Shown in pieces: positions 48,601-61,688 of a stretch of 64,000 bases of DNA (position 1 is its first letter; every line of letters begins with the position of its first letter). Under the pieces are notes generated by a model. That model was not told where the DNA came from. It saw only the letters and a program-made list of their open reading frames with translations, and did no database searches. The translations under genes were made by a program, and so were the position numbers. The stretch comes from Colias croceus (Eukaryota; Arthropoda; Insecta; Lepidoptera; Pieridae): contig NC_059549.1 in the NCBI RefSeq assembly GCF_905220415.1, forward strand, positions 6,572,001 through 6,636,000, written 5' to 3'.

Positions 48601-51600
48601 TAATAATAAATATGTTTATATCAATATATAATCTTCCACTACGTCAAATCGTGTTGTAACTTGTAAATCAGCTAATATGGGGGCGGGATCGTCTAAGATT
48701 ACAGTGCAGTTCCACAATTAATTAATAGGTTCCTTCTTATTATTCCGACAGAATACCTAAGCATGACTAACTTTAAATTAGGTTAATTGAGTTTCTTGGT
48801 ATAAATAGTTAAGAGTAAAAGTAAAAAGTAAAGTAAAAGAATTAAACTATTTAATTTAAATTCTTTGTAGTCCACAGATTATTAATAAAATTATTGACTT
48901 GAGGCAATTGTTGTGAAACATTGCGTTCACTTTTACTCTTATTTTGGATCAAAAAGCGATCAATTTTCGTCAACTATATTTTACAACGATATGCATAACT
49001 GGTTTCAATATAGGTCTCTCAATATGTACCAAGAACTACAGTTTTGAAAGTAAAGCTTTTACCTAATATGTAGGTAGGTAACTACTGACAAGATACGTTA
49101 CTAAAACGTACTACTTTCAACTTTCTGAAAAGGCATTTTACATACATACATTTATATACTATGTTCTTACAACACATAATAGTTTTTAATGAGATGTGAC
49201 CAGATCTTTGGTAGTGAAAGGGAAGATTTTTAATTTTATTTGTATTACATTAAACTGGTAACTATACGTATGTCGACATTATTAAGAGAAGATCAAATTT
49301 TAGACGAGACAATTTAGTTTACTTAAAGATCATTAAAACTACCTACCTAAGAATCATTTTATTTCGATCTAAATTAAAACTTAAACAAAAAGTCGAAATA
49401 AAATTGTACAATTATCACAAAATTAGTTTTAGCTTTAGATAACTATAATTTTATAACGATAGATCAGCGCCGAGTTTACATATCTTAAGTCGTAACACAT
49501 ATATTCCTTGATAATAATGTGTTATCCATGATAATACGTGTAGGTAAGTAGCGTAATCTTATAAGTATGCATATGTATATGCTTAAGTTAACAACATAAT
49601 GATCTAGTAGTATACATATACATAATACAACTAGTAAATATAGTAATATATGTATGTATCTACAATGATTTAAGAACACATACCCCTAGTAAGAGTAAAG
49701 GCTATCACCCTTTTGATTGCGTTCCTTTGTAAATAATACCGCGTGATCTGATAAATATGACACGATATGTTTATTGACGTAATTGATTGCAATAACAGTA
49801 GTTTCGATTTTCCTTATCCTGGAAAATAGTAGGTATAGAATTTATAAATTTATACGGAAATAAATAAGTATGTTCTTTGAAGTTCGCATGTCGTGTTTGC
49901 ATGCTTCCGATTAAAGAATATTTTATTAGGTGTTAATAAGGGTGTTAAATTACCATTAGTCGATCACGTGAACATTAATCAATTAAAAAATATATAATTA
50001 CTATTACATTTGTTTACACACTGTCAAACAACTCTTATCAAAGAGATATCATCTACCTAACTACTATCAGGCGCTCATGTTGACTTTAAATGCATATCGA
50101 TAGAGTAAGCATTACTCAATCCTCAAAGTCTAATTCATGTATCGTTCATTTAAAATATAGCTGACAGACAGAAAAGACATAAAAAATAACAAGTTAAAAA
50201 AGCTCTTTATTGGTTCTTCACTGCTTTATGAGCGTAACTGGCATAAAGTATATACCTAGCTGTAAAATCGATTTTACGACAAAATAGGTGGTATTTTTTA
50301 TATGAAACCGTTGACCTGTGCACATTCAATATATATAGAATGCAAATGTTGTAGAAATAGGGCTGTCCAGTCATACATAAGTATTTTATAATCCTACCAT
50401 TTTTCAATCCTTCTCTATATTCCCGAGATGATAAATTATGTTATACATTATTGACATTATTGAGTGTATGAATTTTACTTATTCATCAGCAAAAATAGCC
50501 GTTATATAAAACAAAATCTAGTCACCAATTTAAAACTCAATAATGTAATTAAAAAATAATTAGTATTCCATTAAAACGTGGTTAGGTATATAAACTACAT
50601 GGAAAAATTGTCAAATAATATGAATGAATAAAAAATTGATTTTACTCGGAAAGAATCGTTTACAGTTTTACACCTAATTCATATTTAATTAATCCCAGAA
50701 CGCGCGCCGGGTCTTGGGCAGCTGACCCATTTCAATTAGACCTAACATAATCCAGACTCTATATGTAAGTATATCAAAATAATGAATTACGTTGATTTTG
50801 TTGACTCACTGTTATCCTTTTATTGCGTTGGTAAGTAGGTATGTTGAAAAAGAGAGGATTATAGAGGAAGATTGATTTTAGAAAGGACTATTTTAATTTT
50901 AAGAAGGCGTACTGAACCCCATAAAATTATAGATGAATATACGTAGGTATATATTATCTACATTTAAAAAATGTGTAGGTAGGCTTTTATCATTATTGGA
51001 GCTGGTCATTTACCTATAATACTTATCGAATAAATTAAAAATATATATTTTTACACGTTTATTGTCCTGATCCCGATATATAATTCGCCGCACATTTCGC
51101 TGATAACATGAAAACTACTACATTAGGTATATTTCATCGTATAAAATGTTCTTACCAACTTATCTAGGTTGTTGAAAATGCAATTAGAGCGATATTGCGT
51201 TGCATCAAAAACCATTTACAGGGACGAGTGCTCTATGAATAATGCAAACACTACGTCATATGTGTCGAGATCTCCTACCTCCTACCGCTTTCATATGAAC
51301 TGAAAAGTACCTAGTAATTAAAATCTTTATAATGTTGTACTCGTGCACATGTGGAGCACCCTCATGTTTTTTTATCATTCAATAGAAATGTGGTAAATAC
51401 TTAATAATTGGAATTTTTACAATTTTACATTAACTTATAAAGTAAAATTAAAATTTAAGGTTATATTTAGACATAATTTACGAACTTAAGTTAGAGAAGA
51501 CATGTTGTTGTTTATTTATAGACAAGTACGTGATAATACTTTAGAGTAAAAGTTAGAGAGACAAAGTAAAAGATAATGTTGTTGGAATTTATACCCACCT

Positions 51601-54600
51601 ACAATCTACATAATATACTTACACTCATATGTAATTATAATAAGTTTTCATTACCCGCGCTCAAATGAAAGTGTCTCGGGTAAAGTCATGTTTATTTACC
51701 ACAGGCACCTCCCTTTAATATGAGGGCAAAGACCCATAGCACTTCGCCCTTACTGCGGTCACGACATGTCTTGGCTTATGTTTAAATGAATTTTTATGCG
51801 ACACTCATGATGAATGAAGTTAAAATAAATAACGTTACTTTTTTATACATGAGCTTTATTTTAACAGCTAGGTATCGCTTATTCCTACCAGACACCTACG
51901 CTTTGACTTCGCATGGTTGAACATTGTCACTTGCGACGTTATAAATCACCTGTGTAAACTGTAAAGTCCAATTCCGTTCACCTCGTTTGCTCCCATCCAA
52001 ATTTCAAACATGCCTATGAAACTAGCGATATTAAAAATTAATGGAATATAATTAATTGTTTTATATTTTTATAGATGCTGATCTAGAGGCACTCCTGGAC
52101 GTGGTGATAACTGCCAGCAACCAAGGAGTATCAGGTTCTAGAAATGTCAGTGCGGGCCCCAATTGGACTTTTGGTCAATCGCTCTTCTTTGCATCCACTG
52201 TCGTCACTACTATTGGTAAGGACGTTTAACAATTCAATTTCTAGAAAAATTTTTCCGGCATTATTGGACACAGATTACAGATCAAAATTAAAAAACAAAT
52301 TCTGAATTAAGAAATTCAAGACATTACGTAAAAGATAAAAGATGAAACTGAGCTTGCGAAAGCTTTGCAGCTAGCGAACTCAAAGTCAAGTACGTAAATA
52401 GGTAACCACTATTTTTTAAACGTCTGTTATGTAACGTATTTTAAAAGCGTCGAAAAATCTATTACTTGTAAAAATAAATAATTGGCATTTAATTTAAAAC
52501 TGCAATTATTATACCGTAAACGTACCTTTGCTCTCATGAATATTTAGTTTATGTAATTTTACTACCTATATAATTTTGTAGGTAGTAAATTGCTAAATAA
52601 TTAATTAGTGACTAGTGTAATTAGTTATTTCTTATAGTAAATCTAAATATAGATAGCTGTATTGTACATAAATGTCTGGGGTCTCGACGTCATTCGAATT
52701 TCCAGGCGACATGCTAACCCATTACAGAAATTTGGACTAAGTTATGCTATTTATACACTTGATTTACCAAAGGTGTTTATATCTTATAGCTATATCCATA
52801 TATAGATCCTTTAGTTTATATATATAGCTATATATATATAGATCCTTTAGTTTCTGTGATCTGTGGCTATATCCAAACTCCAAAGTCGATACATTTCATT
52901 GAATGCTATATTATGTTAAACACTAATTTAATAAAGATTACTACTCGTATATACCAATACATTAGGTACTTTATAATTATTATAAACTACATACCTACAT
53001 AATCTATACGCGTGAACTGTTGAGTGTTGGACCTATTTCGATAATTCTTTTTTTATAATATTCCTTGAAGTACGAGGAGTACGTATCAAAGAAAACATAA
53101 ACATGTACCGCGGGCGAAGCCGGGGCGGATCGCTAGTATTATTATATTTCTTATCCTTGTAACTAAATGGCACGTAGGCGGTAGGTAGATATATAATATT
53201 CAATATGGATGAATATTCCGATGTTTGACAATAATGTCGCCGTATGAATATTTTATTAGAGCTATTTTCTGTGTATGAGGATCAATAATTCAAATGAAAT
53301 AAGCGGGTAAGTTTGTTGGCGTAATAGAGATCGACGTCCCGCCCTTCTGAGGGATGAATTTTAAATCGAAATACCTTTTCGATACTATTTTGGAAATACA
53401 ATATGCGAAATTTCGATACATTCAAGTGTATATTTTTCTTTAGCTTCTGATAGGGTAGGTAATGTAGGTATGTATCTACAGATCAGTGTGATATATTCTA
53501 ATAGTAAATCTATTTGTAGCTATATCAGAAATTCGCATTGAAATTCCAGAATACTTTATTCGGGGTAGGTAATCTTGCTTTACAATATTTGAATGATATT
53601 CATATTCTTCAATCTTCTGATAAGAACCCAAAAAAGGTTTACTCTACAAAAGTTTTTTGCTCTTATTTACTTATATTGTTACCGTCCATTTTTTGGGATC
53701 GGATACACGTGGAATTTTGTCCAGCCATGGTCCAGCCTGTCTATTATTACATCACGGCATTATAATATAAATTGATAAACATAATGTTACGAATATTTTA
53801 ATACATACCTATGCCTGATATTGTTACTAAATTTTCTCAATCATTAACAGGTTATGGTCACGTAACACCACTATCGAAACCAGGCAAAATGTTCTGTATG
53901 GCGTACGCTTTGCTTGGAATCCCCCTGACTCTGGTACTGCTGTCTGCTCTGGTGGAACGTCTGCTGCTCCCAGCGACCTCCTTGCTGAGGGCGCTCAATA
54001 GCTCGCTGGGTCACCTGTATCGACCATTCACTATACGGCTTGTGCATCTTTCGATTATCGGTAAGTTATACAAGTTAGATTGTTTTTCAGATTATCAAAA
54101 ATTAGATTAGGGTAAGATTTATTAACAAAAATTTCCGGTACTTTCTTCATAATTCTTATGATGAAATATGCAATAAGCCTAAAGCCAAGCCTAGGTATAT
54201 TTTGGTCCTCTCTATTTCAAGGAATTATATATCAAGTTATTGTTAGATTTGCAAGTCACATACCTCTTGAATTATGTAATATTTATAATTATTAACAACT
54301 GTTAAGTCAGAATTGCTTAGTAATATTATATATACCTACAATTTATAAACCTTGAGTCTATATTCCTATGCGCAAATAGCCCGTTTTATAATATATTGGA
54401 AGGTCCTTCATATTTACTACGAACTTAATAATGTTCACAAATCACAAGCTACTGTTACCGAGTCCGTATACAGTTTTAATAAAATTCCTCTTTATAACAC
54501 ATGAAAATTTCTAAAGATTTTGTATAAACTATAAACCATGATGATAGACGAGTTTTCTAACGCTTTCTACCTAGAAAGCGGTAGATCGATCATCTGCAAA

Positions 54601-55501
54601 ACATTTATACGAATGAAGAATAAAGATTTTCATGTTAATTATTCTTAACTAAACTTTTCTTTTCTAAACTTTTTAGAAATCAGTTTTAGGGGTAGTTAAT
54701 TTATATAACATTATTTCCTTTAATTTAATAAAACTAAACTAATTATATGTTTTTAGTGCTGATGCTCGTGATATTCTTTCTGGTGATACCGGCGGGGGTG
54801 TTTTCTGCAATCGAGCCGGAATGGGACTACTTGGACTCGTTCTACTACTGCTTCATCTCGCTCACAACCATTGGCCTTGGTGATTACATCCCGGGAGACT
54901 CCCCTGATCAGATGTATAGACCCCTCTACAAAGTTGCTACGACGTGTAAGTTGATGTTTTTATTAGATTTTGTTAAACCAACATTTATTACATTTACCTT
55001 TCATTTACCAAAGTAAACCAAAGACGAATCCATTATTGATTAAATTGGAGTAGTTTGTATCAATTCGACCTAGGTCGAGCGACGACATTCCGATAACAGA
55101 TTTTCTCCTTTTACGTGATCACAAACAGATGTTTCATTTAAATTGTTATCTTTTTGGAGATATGGTAGCTTATTGGAATTATTTGTGATTTCGTTTCAGT
55201 TTACTTATTACTGGGTCTCACGTTCCTCATGCTGACTCTGACTGTCTTCTACGATATACCTCAGCTGAATCTCAGCAGCGTGTTTTCTTCGATGAAACTC
55301 GACGATGATCCGGAGAAGATGCGTTTAAGTGGTTCTGGAGGGATTTGCCCTGGGTACGGTATCGGGGGACTTATGATGAGGGACGACTACAACCACCATG
55401 ACCAACGCCGTTCCGTTGTACACATCAGGCCACATTTGGATGATAGCCCAAGCCCCGAGGACACCACGCCAGTACATGCTAGAGACCTAAGAGTCCAGTA
55501 A
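42635..55501 (+). CDS. two-pore-domain potassium channel, TWIK/KCNK1-like (isoform B)
   Basis: Exons 42635-42992, 52075-52215, 53851-54060, 54757-54945 and 55200-55501 encode 399 residues. K2P channels are plasma-membrane dimers that carry background K+ current. Seen in order: a cytoplasmic N-terminus of about 70 residues (MDKPKYTRIHSYGS), M1 (FACLLLIYVMFYATYLLSGA), a cap region with possible N-glycosylation sites NVS and NWT, the first pore loop with TTIGYGH, M2 (MAYALLGIPLTLVLLSAL), M3 (LMLVIFFLVIPAGVF), the second pore loop with TTIGLGDY, M4 (LLLGLTFLMLTLTVFY), and a tail rich in Asp and His. SLTTIGLGDYIPGD is the TWIK-subfamily second filter. The start is the ATG in context AAAGATGG. Earlier TTG-initiated extension is unlikely. 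An alternative N-terminus comes from 37592-40772. Confidence 0.93.
43491..43700. repeat. intronic block, copy 2 (after exon 1b)
   Basis: It aligns to 41309-41505 with small indels and begins about 499 bp after the exon 1b donor, a spacing similar to copy 1. Confidence 0.75.
44738..44902. mobile_element. GC-rich short repeat with inverted AAGCTATTGCATAG ends
   Basis: AAGCTATTGCATAGCATG on the left and GAAGCTATGCAATAGCTT on the right form an inverted pair around a GC-richer body (GGTCCCCGCGCTCAAGGCC). It is non-coding. Confidence 0.5.
45161..46556. mobile_element. 1.4-kb non-autonomous DNA transposon with GGACGCGAAC repeats
   Basis: The ends GTAGGGTAATTGCGCCTGTT and (right reverse complement) GTAGGGTCATTGCGCCTGTT are inverted. 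The motif GTGGACGCGAACTGG or a variant recurs about eight times near both ends. A second repeat (45776-46188) is nested inside. No transposase frame is visible. Confidence 0.7.
45776..46188 (-). mobile_element. 'GCGAGTC' family element, nested
   Basis: It ends GCGAGTCCCACTCGCATTTG then GCCGGTTTTT, the inverse of the start of 48172-48419. It shares the (GTCT)n and CGCGTGGAGGTAT segments with 15124-15705. Confidence 0.65.
46998..47186 (+). CDS. small ORF with basic N-terminus and one membrane helix
   Basis: The ORF encodes 62 residues: a basic start (RFKLYERLPRSRGRSQCRQR) followed by a helix-like IIYYFIALIVLISVMSV. It lies inside the channel intron, downstream of a GC-rich patch at about 46840-46870. 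It resembles the layout of the channel's alternative first exons, but its best donor (ATG TCG|GTACAT) is phase 0 and would not match the common exon. It is unproven. Confidence 0.25.
   Translation: MLGTSRFKLYERLPRSRGRSQCRQRPMTIIYYFIALIVLISVMSVHSAINYNILLTTILPFH
48172..48419 (+). mobile_element. 'GCGAGTC' family element
   Basis: It begins AACCGGCCAAGTGCGAGTCG with the palindrome GCGAGTCGGACTCGC and ends CGGTACGGAACCCTAAAA, a widespread Lepidoptera repeat. No coding capacity. Confidence 0.75.
52780..52860. repeat. short tandem repeat in channel intron
   Basis: TATATAGATCCTTTAGTTT occurs twice about 50 bp apart within a TAGCTATATA-rich stretch. Confidence 0.6.
53019..53141 (+). mobile_element. 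Helitron-like 3' fragment
   Basis: It ends GCGGGCGAAGCCGGGGCGGA followed by TCGCTAGT. It lies in the intron before the first-pore exon. Confidence 0.6.
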
Positions 55502-57300
55502 ATTCTATCCAACAATAGACCGACTTATTCTGAAAACCTTGCGCGACTCATAATTTATTCTTACGTCATTGTATCCACTATTAAAGGATCGATAAAGGCG
55601 GCCGTCAACAAATATTAGACTAGACGCGATGTGAATATTTTGCTCACTGAATTTCTTTAGTTTAAGTATTTTGTGAGTTTTATGCTTGATTTAATGTAGA
55701 TATTGTGGTATTTTTGATGTATGAGAGAAAAACATAAATATTTAATATAATACTAATACATGTAGGTACTAACATAACAACATAACATAAAAATTTTATC
55801 GTGGATATGACTTAACGTTAAGTTATATAAAAAAACATGGTAAAATACTAACTGACTTGAAAAAGAGAGTATTTATAATATATCAGTGTCTATCTAATAT
55901 GTGTAGTTAAGTAACCTATTTACAAAATATTTTAGCATACTTGAAAACGTAGGTACCGTCTAAATATATATGTACTTACTTCCACCTATATTTTATTAAA
56001 TAAAACGAAAATATTTAGACAATCCCAAAAGTATAAATTATCAATTGAGATTTTCAAATTTTATTATTATAATGTCATAATATACTTGTTTATATTACCG
56101 TCCCCACTATATTATTAAAATCAGAATTCTTATTAAATCCGCAAAAATAGATTTAGAAATTCTTAGTAAGACTGACGAAATTTATAAAATTTTGCACTTT
56201 TCTAATGAGAGTTTGAATGCTTCTCCTGATAAATACCTACTTGAAAATACATAACTTCCTTCCACAAGTAAAAAAAAATGCATATCAACACTTTTTAAAA
56301 AAGTTTACTTTTCGACGAAATAAATTTTAAAATGATCCAAACTCTGTTAATTGCTAGAATAAAACTACTCAAAATAACAAATATGTATACCTACATAACA
56401 CAGTACACACTACAATTACTCACTAGGTACATATTACATATTTTTAATGTTGCAATATATAATTATTTATTATCGTTAATTTTGATTTCATTATGTACTT
56501 TACAAAACATTATATTTTCCTAGCCTCTTAATTTTTAACTACGGCTGTGATTATCCTTTCCGTTATTTTTTAGATTTTAAAGAATAAAACATTGACAATA
56601 GCAAATGTTTACATTACCTACAAAAATGATACTATGCATACAAAATACCTAATAGAATCTATATGGAAAAGTTGTTATTAGAGGCATTGTATACTTATGA
56701 AAAATATATTTATTTTATTCTATTCAATATATATTTTTTTAAACATGAAACTAGAGAAATATATTTAAAATGCACAGAATTAACGAATTTATATGAACTT
56801 ATGCGTAAAAACATTGAATTTAACACAACAGATACAGTTTTTTAAATACGTAATAATCAACTATTGTCAACAAGTCAAATTTAGATTTTGAATGTTACGG
56901 TCACTGTCTCGCCCTCTTTGGGTAGATGAACGAATAAAAATTTAAAGGAGAAAAGCTTGATATTCATTGAATAAACTATCTACATAATATTAAAATGTAA
57001 AGGCAATCTTTTCTTTGACTCGTAACTAGAATCGATGGACTTACAAAAGCACGAGTGTAAAAAGGAAATATTTACTGTTATTATAAATTACTTAGTAATT
57101 TTCGTCTATGTATTTATATTTATGTCACTGTAGTTTGTCGAAAAAACACAACGTAAGACGTAGTAGTATATAATATTTTGATAAGTAGCCATAGACTGTA
57201 GCTGTTATAGATGTTGACTCACAAAATGCCTTCAATGGATAACCGCATTAATAGAAAGAAAACTGTATCCGAGATTTATCTGAAATAAACATTTATATAG
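55502..57300 (+). other. 3' UTR of the channel gene
   Basis: AT-rich non-coding sequence. AATAAA at 57284-57289, followed by TTTTTTATTTTTTAT, is the best distal poly(A) signal. Earlier signals may be used. Confidence 0.45.
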
Positions 57301-57819
57301 TAGCAGCGTGTTTTTTATTTTTTATCCCCTATTAGTATTTTAATTAAAGGTAAACGAAAAACTTGTCCGAACGCATCGAACGAGGCCAATGGAACAAATT
57401 TTGAAATTCTTTACGTAGGTAAGTATATGAAATCTGAACACTTGCCCACGTGGAATCCACCGTACCTTAGAGTATTCTGGGTATCCTAGATTATTTCGGA
57501 TGACGTCATTCATCATATTCCTTTTATTATTTGTGTACGACGGAGCATTTCTTCAGCGCGGTCAATTCTTTCGCTTTCCGTGCGAGGTCTATTTGACTTT
57601 GACTCGTTGGGCTCGTATAAGTGTGCGCTCACCTTAAATCAGAATAATATAGATTCTTTGCTTTTGTCATCTTAAATTTGATACAGTCAAGAAACGACTG
57701 ACAAAAGATAAGTAAAGAATGAAAAATTAAAATGATAAAAATTTAAGAAAGTGTGTGAAAGTGTTTTATAGTTCAAGTTATAGTTCTATCCAAGAGTGGC
57801 TCCAATCTATCTAATATCT

Positions 57820-58044
57820 AATATATATTATAAAGGCGAAAGTTTGTAAGTATGGATGTATGGATGTTTGTAACTCTTTCACGTAAAAACTACTGAACCG
57901 ATTACAATGAAATATAGAGAACACATATAGAGGGTAACTTGGATTAACACATAGGATAATTTTTACCCCGGAAATCCCACGGGAACGGGAACTATGCGGG
58001 TTTTCCTTTGCAAACGCGGGCGAAGCCGCGGGCGGAAATCTAGT
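57820..58044 (+). mobile_element. Helitron-like element
   Basis: It starts TATAAAGGCGAAAGTTTGTA and ends GGCGAAGCCGCGGGCGGAAA followed by TCTAGT. It lies between the convergent channel and K-rich genes. Confidence 0.7.
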
Positions 58045-60981
58045 AAGCTATAATACAATGTAATTTATTAATCAAATTAAAATAAATGCAAATGATAAAC
58101 TATTCGCTCATCTCAAGGGCTTATGAGAAAATATATTTTTGAAGATAATGCAATTTATATCGGTTACTTAAGACCAGATAATTACAAAATGAAGATTTGA
58201 TAAAATAAATGTTTAATATTGACCATTGCCCATGTATGGTAAGACAATTTAATAGAAAAATGAAACAACGCATTTCTTAAATTATTTATATTTATTTCTG
58301 AATTGCATAGAAATTTTGTGGACTTTCTGTTACAATAGTACTCTTCGTCTGATATCTTTATTTTGTATAAAACGCTAAATTTATGTTTTACATCTATTGT
58401 ACCAGAGGGCCAGTTATTCGCTCTAACTTAAAACAGAAAATTCACACGCAATAATATACCTATAACTAATCTTATTCCATCTTATTTCTATTTAATAATA
58501 AAATACCACCTACATTTAGGTACTTACATTTACTAATGATTCACACACACACGCTCACACTGAGCTCGTTGCAACAATAAGGTCACCCATACATCGAAAA
58601 CAAATAAAAAAACTATAAATGTATTAGTACATTCGTAACAATATTGTGCCAGTGATGTAATTATTTACATACTATTTATGTCGACGAAGTTGACAATTGA
58701 GTTGATTGCATATAAATCTCGTTTTTCATAATTTTCTCTCCTTAAAATTAGAAATTATGACTATTTCAACTCATTCGTCATCTTCATCAACCAGTACGCC
58801 ATAACATTTCCACAAAATAAAATTATATTAGTATATTTGATAATTTTACTTAAAAGAGAAAAAGGAAACATCGAATAAATTGCCTTTTGAGACTTTCAGG
58901 TGATAAATTCATATAAAGATCCGAGGCAGTGTTTCAACATTTGGCATCAAATTGTACACTTACCTCACTACGTTACGTTTGGTCCAGATTTCGATTGTTT
59001 TTCAACTTTTATTTGCACAAAATAGTGTGATTGTAAATTAAGGTCATATAATAATAACATCCAAAAATTTATCAATAACGCACTCGCCGATATTTTGTAC
59101 TAATATACAATTTGTGTCGCAATAAATCGAATACTCTAAAAAGTTTAGAATTTATATAATAATTAGTTAATCCTAAAATAACTTAATTAGCTATTGCTCA
59201 ACGCTTTGAGGTAAAAATACCTCGATACATAATGTTCCGCCAATTAAATACGATGGCTCAATTTATAAAACTTTACTGCATATATTCACGGAGCCACTCT
59301 TCAATCGGCGCGGACATTACTATATGATATTTTTTGTTAATTTTATTTACAACGTTGGTTATTCCGTAAACTAAACATCCTATGAACTAATTCTTCCAAA
59401 ATGTAATTATAAAGAAAGAAATGAAATGAAAGATTGTGATACATTTAGTGATTTAAAAGAAAAAAACAATAAAGTTTTGTTCATAGACCTTGCAACTAAC
59501 ACAGCCTACATCGTTAATTGAACTGTGCGTTTAAAAAATTACATAATTGCATGTAAATTGACGAAAATTGTGGCGTGTACTTGAATATTGCTTATAAAAG
59601 CTCTGATTGTGTATCCTATGTAATATCAATCTATCTATTCAAACTATTACGATCTAAATTGAAACTATTGTACTTTTAAAACATTTAAAGAATTCATATT
59701 GAGTAAAATTTAAAGTACAACAATGTACATCTGTTTTTTAATTCATGTAACTCGCGCCAAGAACAGTATTACATTTTCTATAGAATCGAACAGTCTATCG
59801 CTTTATGAGAGGCTACGTATATGATATGTCTAGTGCGAAAATATTTCATTTTACGTGGTATTTGGTTCTATTATTAGAGGCGTACTATAGAATTGAGTTT
59901 CTTTGAAAGTAATCTCATTTTTTGAGCGATAAACTTTTAAACCTTGTTTGGAGTCTCACAAAAATAAAACCAAAATTAGTCCATTAAATTTAACAAATCA
60001 AATACAATAAAGACATGAATGGTCATTTAAAATGTTTTACAATAAAGAGGCGTGTCAGTTTTGGAAACTTACAATAACTATATTATGACGTCATAACCAA
60101 AAATGGTCGCAACAAATACAAATTCTGACGTTTCCCGGTAAATAAGTCAATTAATAAAAACTACATTATGCTAACTCAATATAAATATTTTCATTCATAT
60201 GAAAACACATTTTTGGTTTTGTCAAATGGAGAGAAATGTGGTGCAAACGACAAAACTGAAATTGTTTAAAAAAATATATCGAATATTTAAAGTATAAACG
60301 TTTTCACTTTTTATATTCTATTCACATGCATATAAAGATTAAATTCAACTATCGAAATTCATCGGTAATTCTGTAAATGATAATTAATTGTACATTAAAC
60401 GTGTAATCATCGGGAAAAACTTTAGCAATTAGGCCAAAGATATATTTAATATTGACAATATGTCAATAATAAAAACGCTATAATTTCACGTGGCCGCGCG
60501 AGCGCATAAAACGCGCTCCCGTACCGCACGTACACTGAATTAATGTATCTTCATTTAAAATCATTTCATTACCAAACTAATTAACAATAGGCCATTGAGA
60601 TAATAGTACTACGTATGGAGGAGACACCACGTACAAAATCTGTGCGCCATACTTTTGCTCTAACTAAGTTTTAAAAATTATTATCTAGTTAGGTACTTAC
60701 CGATGAAAGTTATTCCTTTGCACTTTTCCGTATTATTTGTGCAATATCGTAACACACACGAAGGCATATTTGATGCATTTCACTTTAAAACAAATAAAAA
60801 ATGAGGGTGCAGTTACGCCATATGGCGTATGTTGAGCGGAACATAAGTGATGTAGGCGGTGTCGTCTCCATATGTATATCTCAATGCAATAGGCACGTTG
60901 CAATATCTTTACATTCCATAGTCCCTCAATTTGACAAAACCGTTAGCTTACATATAACGTGTGTCGGTATGTCTGTGTGTA
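58045..60981 (-). other. likely long 3' UTR of the K-rich gene
   Basis: No open frame of interest is seen. Minus-strand AATAAA-type signals occur down to about 58291. A perfect TGACGTCA lies at 60086-60093. A UTR is inferred only from position. Confidence 0.35.
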
Positions 60982-61688
60982 TTATTTCTTCGAGGGCGGC
61001 TTTCGCGGCGTGCGAGTCGTCTTGCCCGTCGATGTGGACGGGGTCGGGACTATGGGAGAGCTTTTTGTTTCTGCAAATTAAATATTTTATCATTTTACGT
61101 GTTTCGTTGCATGAGGACAAATTAAAAAATCTAGAAACATCAATTCAGGTATTAGACTCGAATATTTAAAGGTATTTTATCAATGTTATCCATTATACAC
61201 AAGGCGTTGTTTTGTCAGAAAGCTCGATAAAATCATTTTATATATTCAATGATATTATATTCAATTAGACTTCTTCAAGAAGCACTTTTGAAACGTTAAA
61301 TTACATATTTTTAACATTTACCACCGATTGGGAAAGCAGTATCTACTAAGAAGAACCGGCAATAAACTCCATAGTTGCTCTTTTACTATAGCCTATCCTA
61401 TAGCGTTCCTCGATAAATGGGCTATCTAACATTGTTCAAATCGAACCAGTAATACCTGAGATTAGCGCGTTCATATAAATAAACAAACATCAGCTTTATA
61501 ATATTAGCACAGACTAATAATAATATACTACGTATTAGCATAGACTAATAAATAAACTAACCTTTAACCGCTCTCCGTCCCTTGCGCGTAGACGTCGGCG
61601 TTTCAACCTTGGCCGGTTTGGTCGGCGTCTTCTTGGCCGGTGTGTTTTTCTTTTTGTCCGTTGCTTTCTCCGTCACCGCCGTTGCCGT
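60982..61688 (-). CDS. C-terminal exons of a Lys/Thr/Pro-rich basic protein (5' partial)
   Basis: Exon 61688-61562 reads TATAVTEKATDKKKNTPAKK, then TPTKPAKVETPTSTRKGRRA, and ends VKG across an AAAG|GTTAGT donor. Exon 61070-60982 continues ETKSSPIVPTPSTSTGKTTR to TPRKPPSKK and stop. Only this frame is open through the whole upstream exon, which fixes the frame of the last exon. A longer open frame overlapping the last exon (stop near 60926) is therefore a shadow. The 72 visible residues are strongly basic, like histone-H1 or chromatin-protein tails, but no family can be named. The rest lies beyond the window. Confidence 0.6.
61256..61384 (-). mobile_element. LINE 3' end (RTE-like), inverted
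   Basis: It is the reverse complement of the sequence at 34929-35092 (AGAACCGGCAATAAACTCCA, ATAGTTGCTCTTTT). It lies in the last intron of the K-rich gene. Confidence 0.6.
61385..61516 (-). mobile_element. Helitron-like fragment, inverted
   Basis: It matches the second half of 24176-24390 (CCTCGATAAATGGGCTATCT, GAGATTAGCGCGTTCA, TTATAATATTAGCA). Confidence 0.5.

Larger units (their letters stand above)
42993..52074 (+). other. large channel intron (about 9 kb)
   Basis: AT-rich intron holding the repeats listed separately at 43491, 44738, 45161, 45776 and 48172, plus the small open frame at 46998. Stretches 46560-46990, 47190-48170 and 48420-52074 hold nothing else I can support. Confidence 0.6.

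Noticed and set aside
53538..53775. Open frames before the first-pore exon of the channel
   Set aside because: Intronic, AT-driven, and not in phase with any supported splice site.
60926..61070. Frame reading HSPDPVHIDGQDDSHAAKAA on the minus strand
   Set aside because: It looks protein-like but needs a phase that the upstream exon cannot supply, because both other frames of that exon contain stops.
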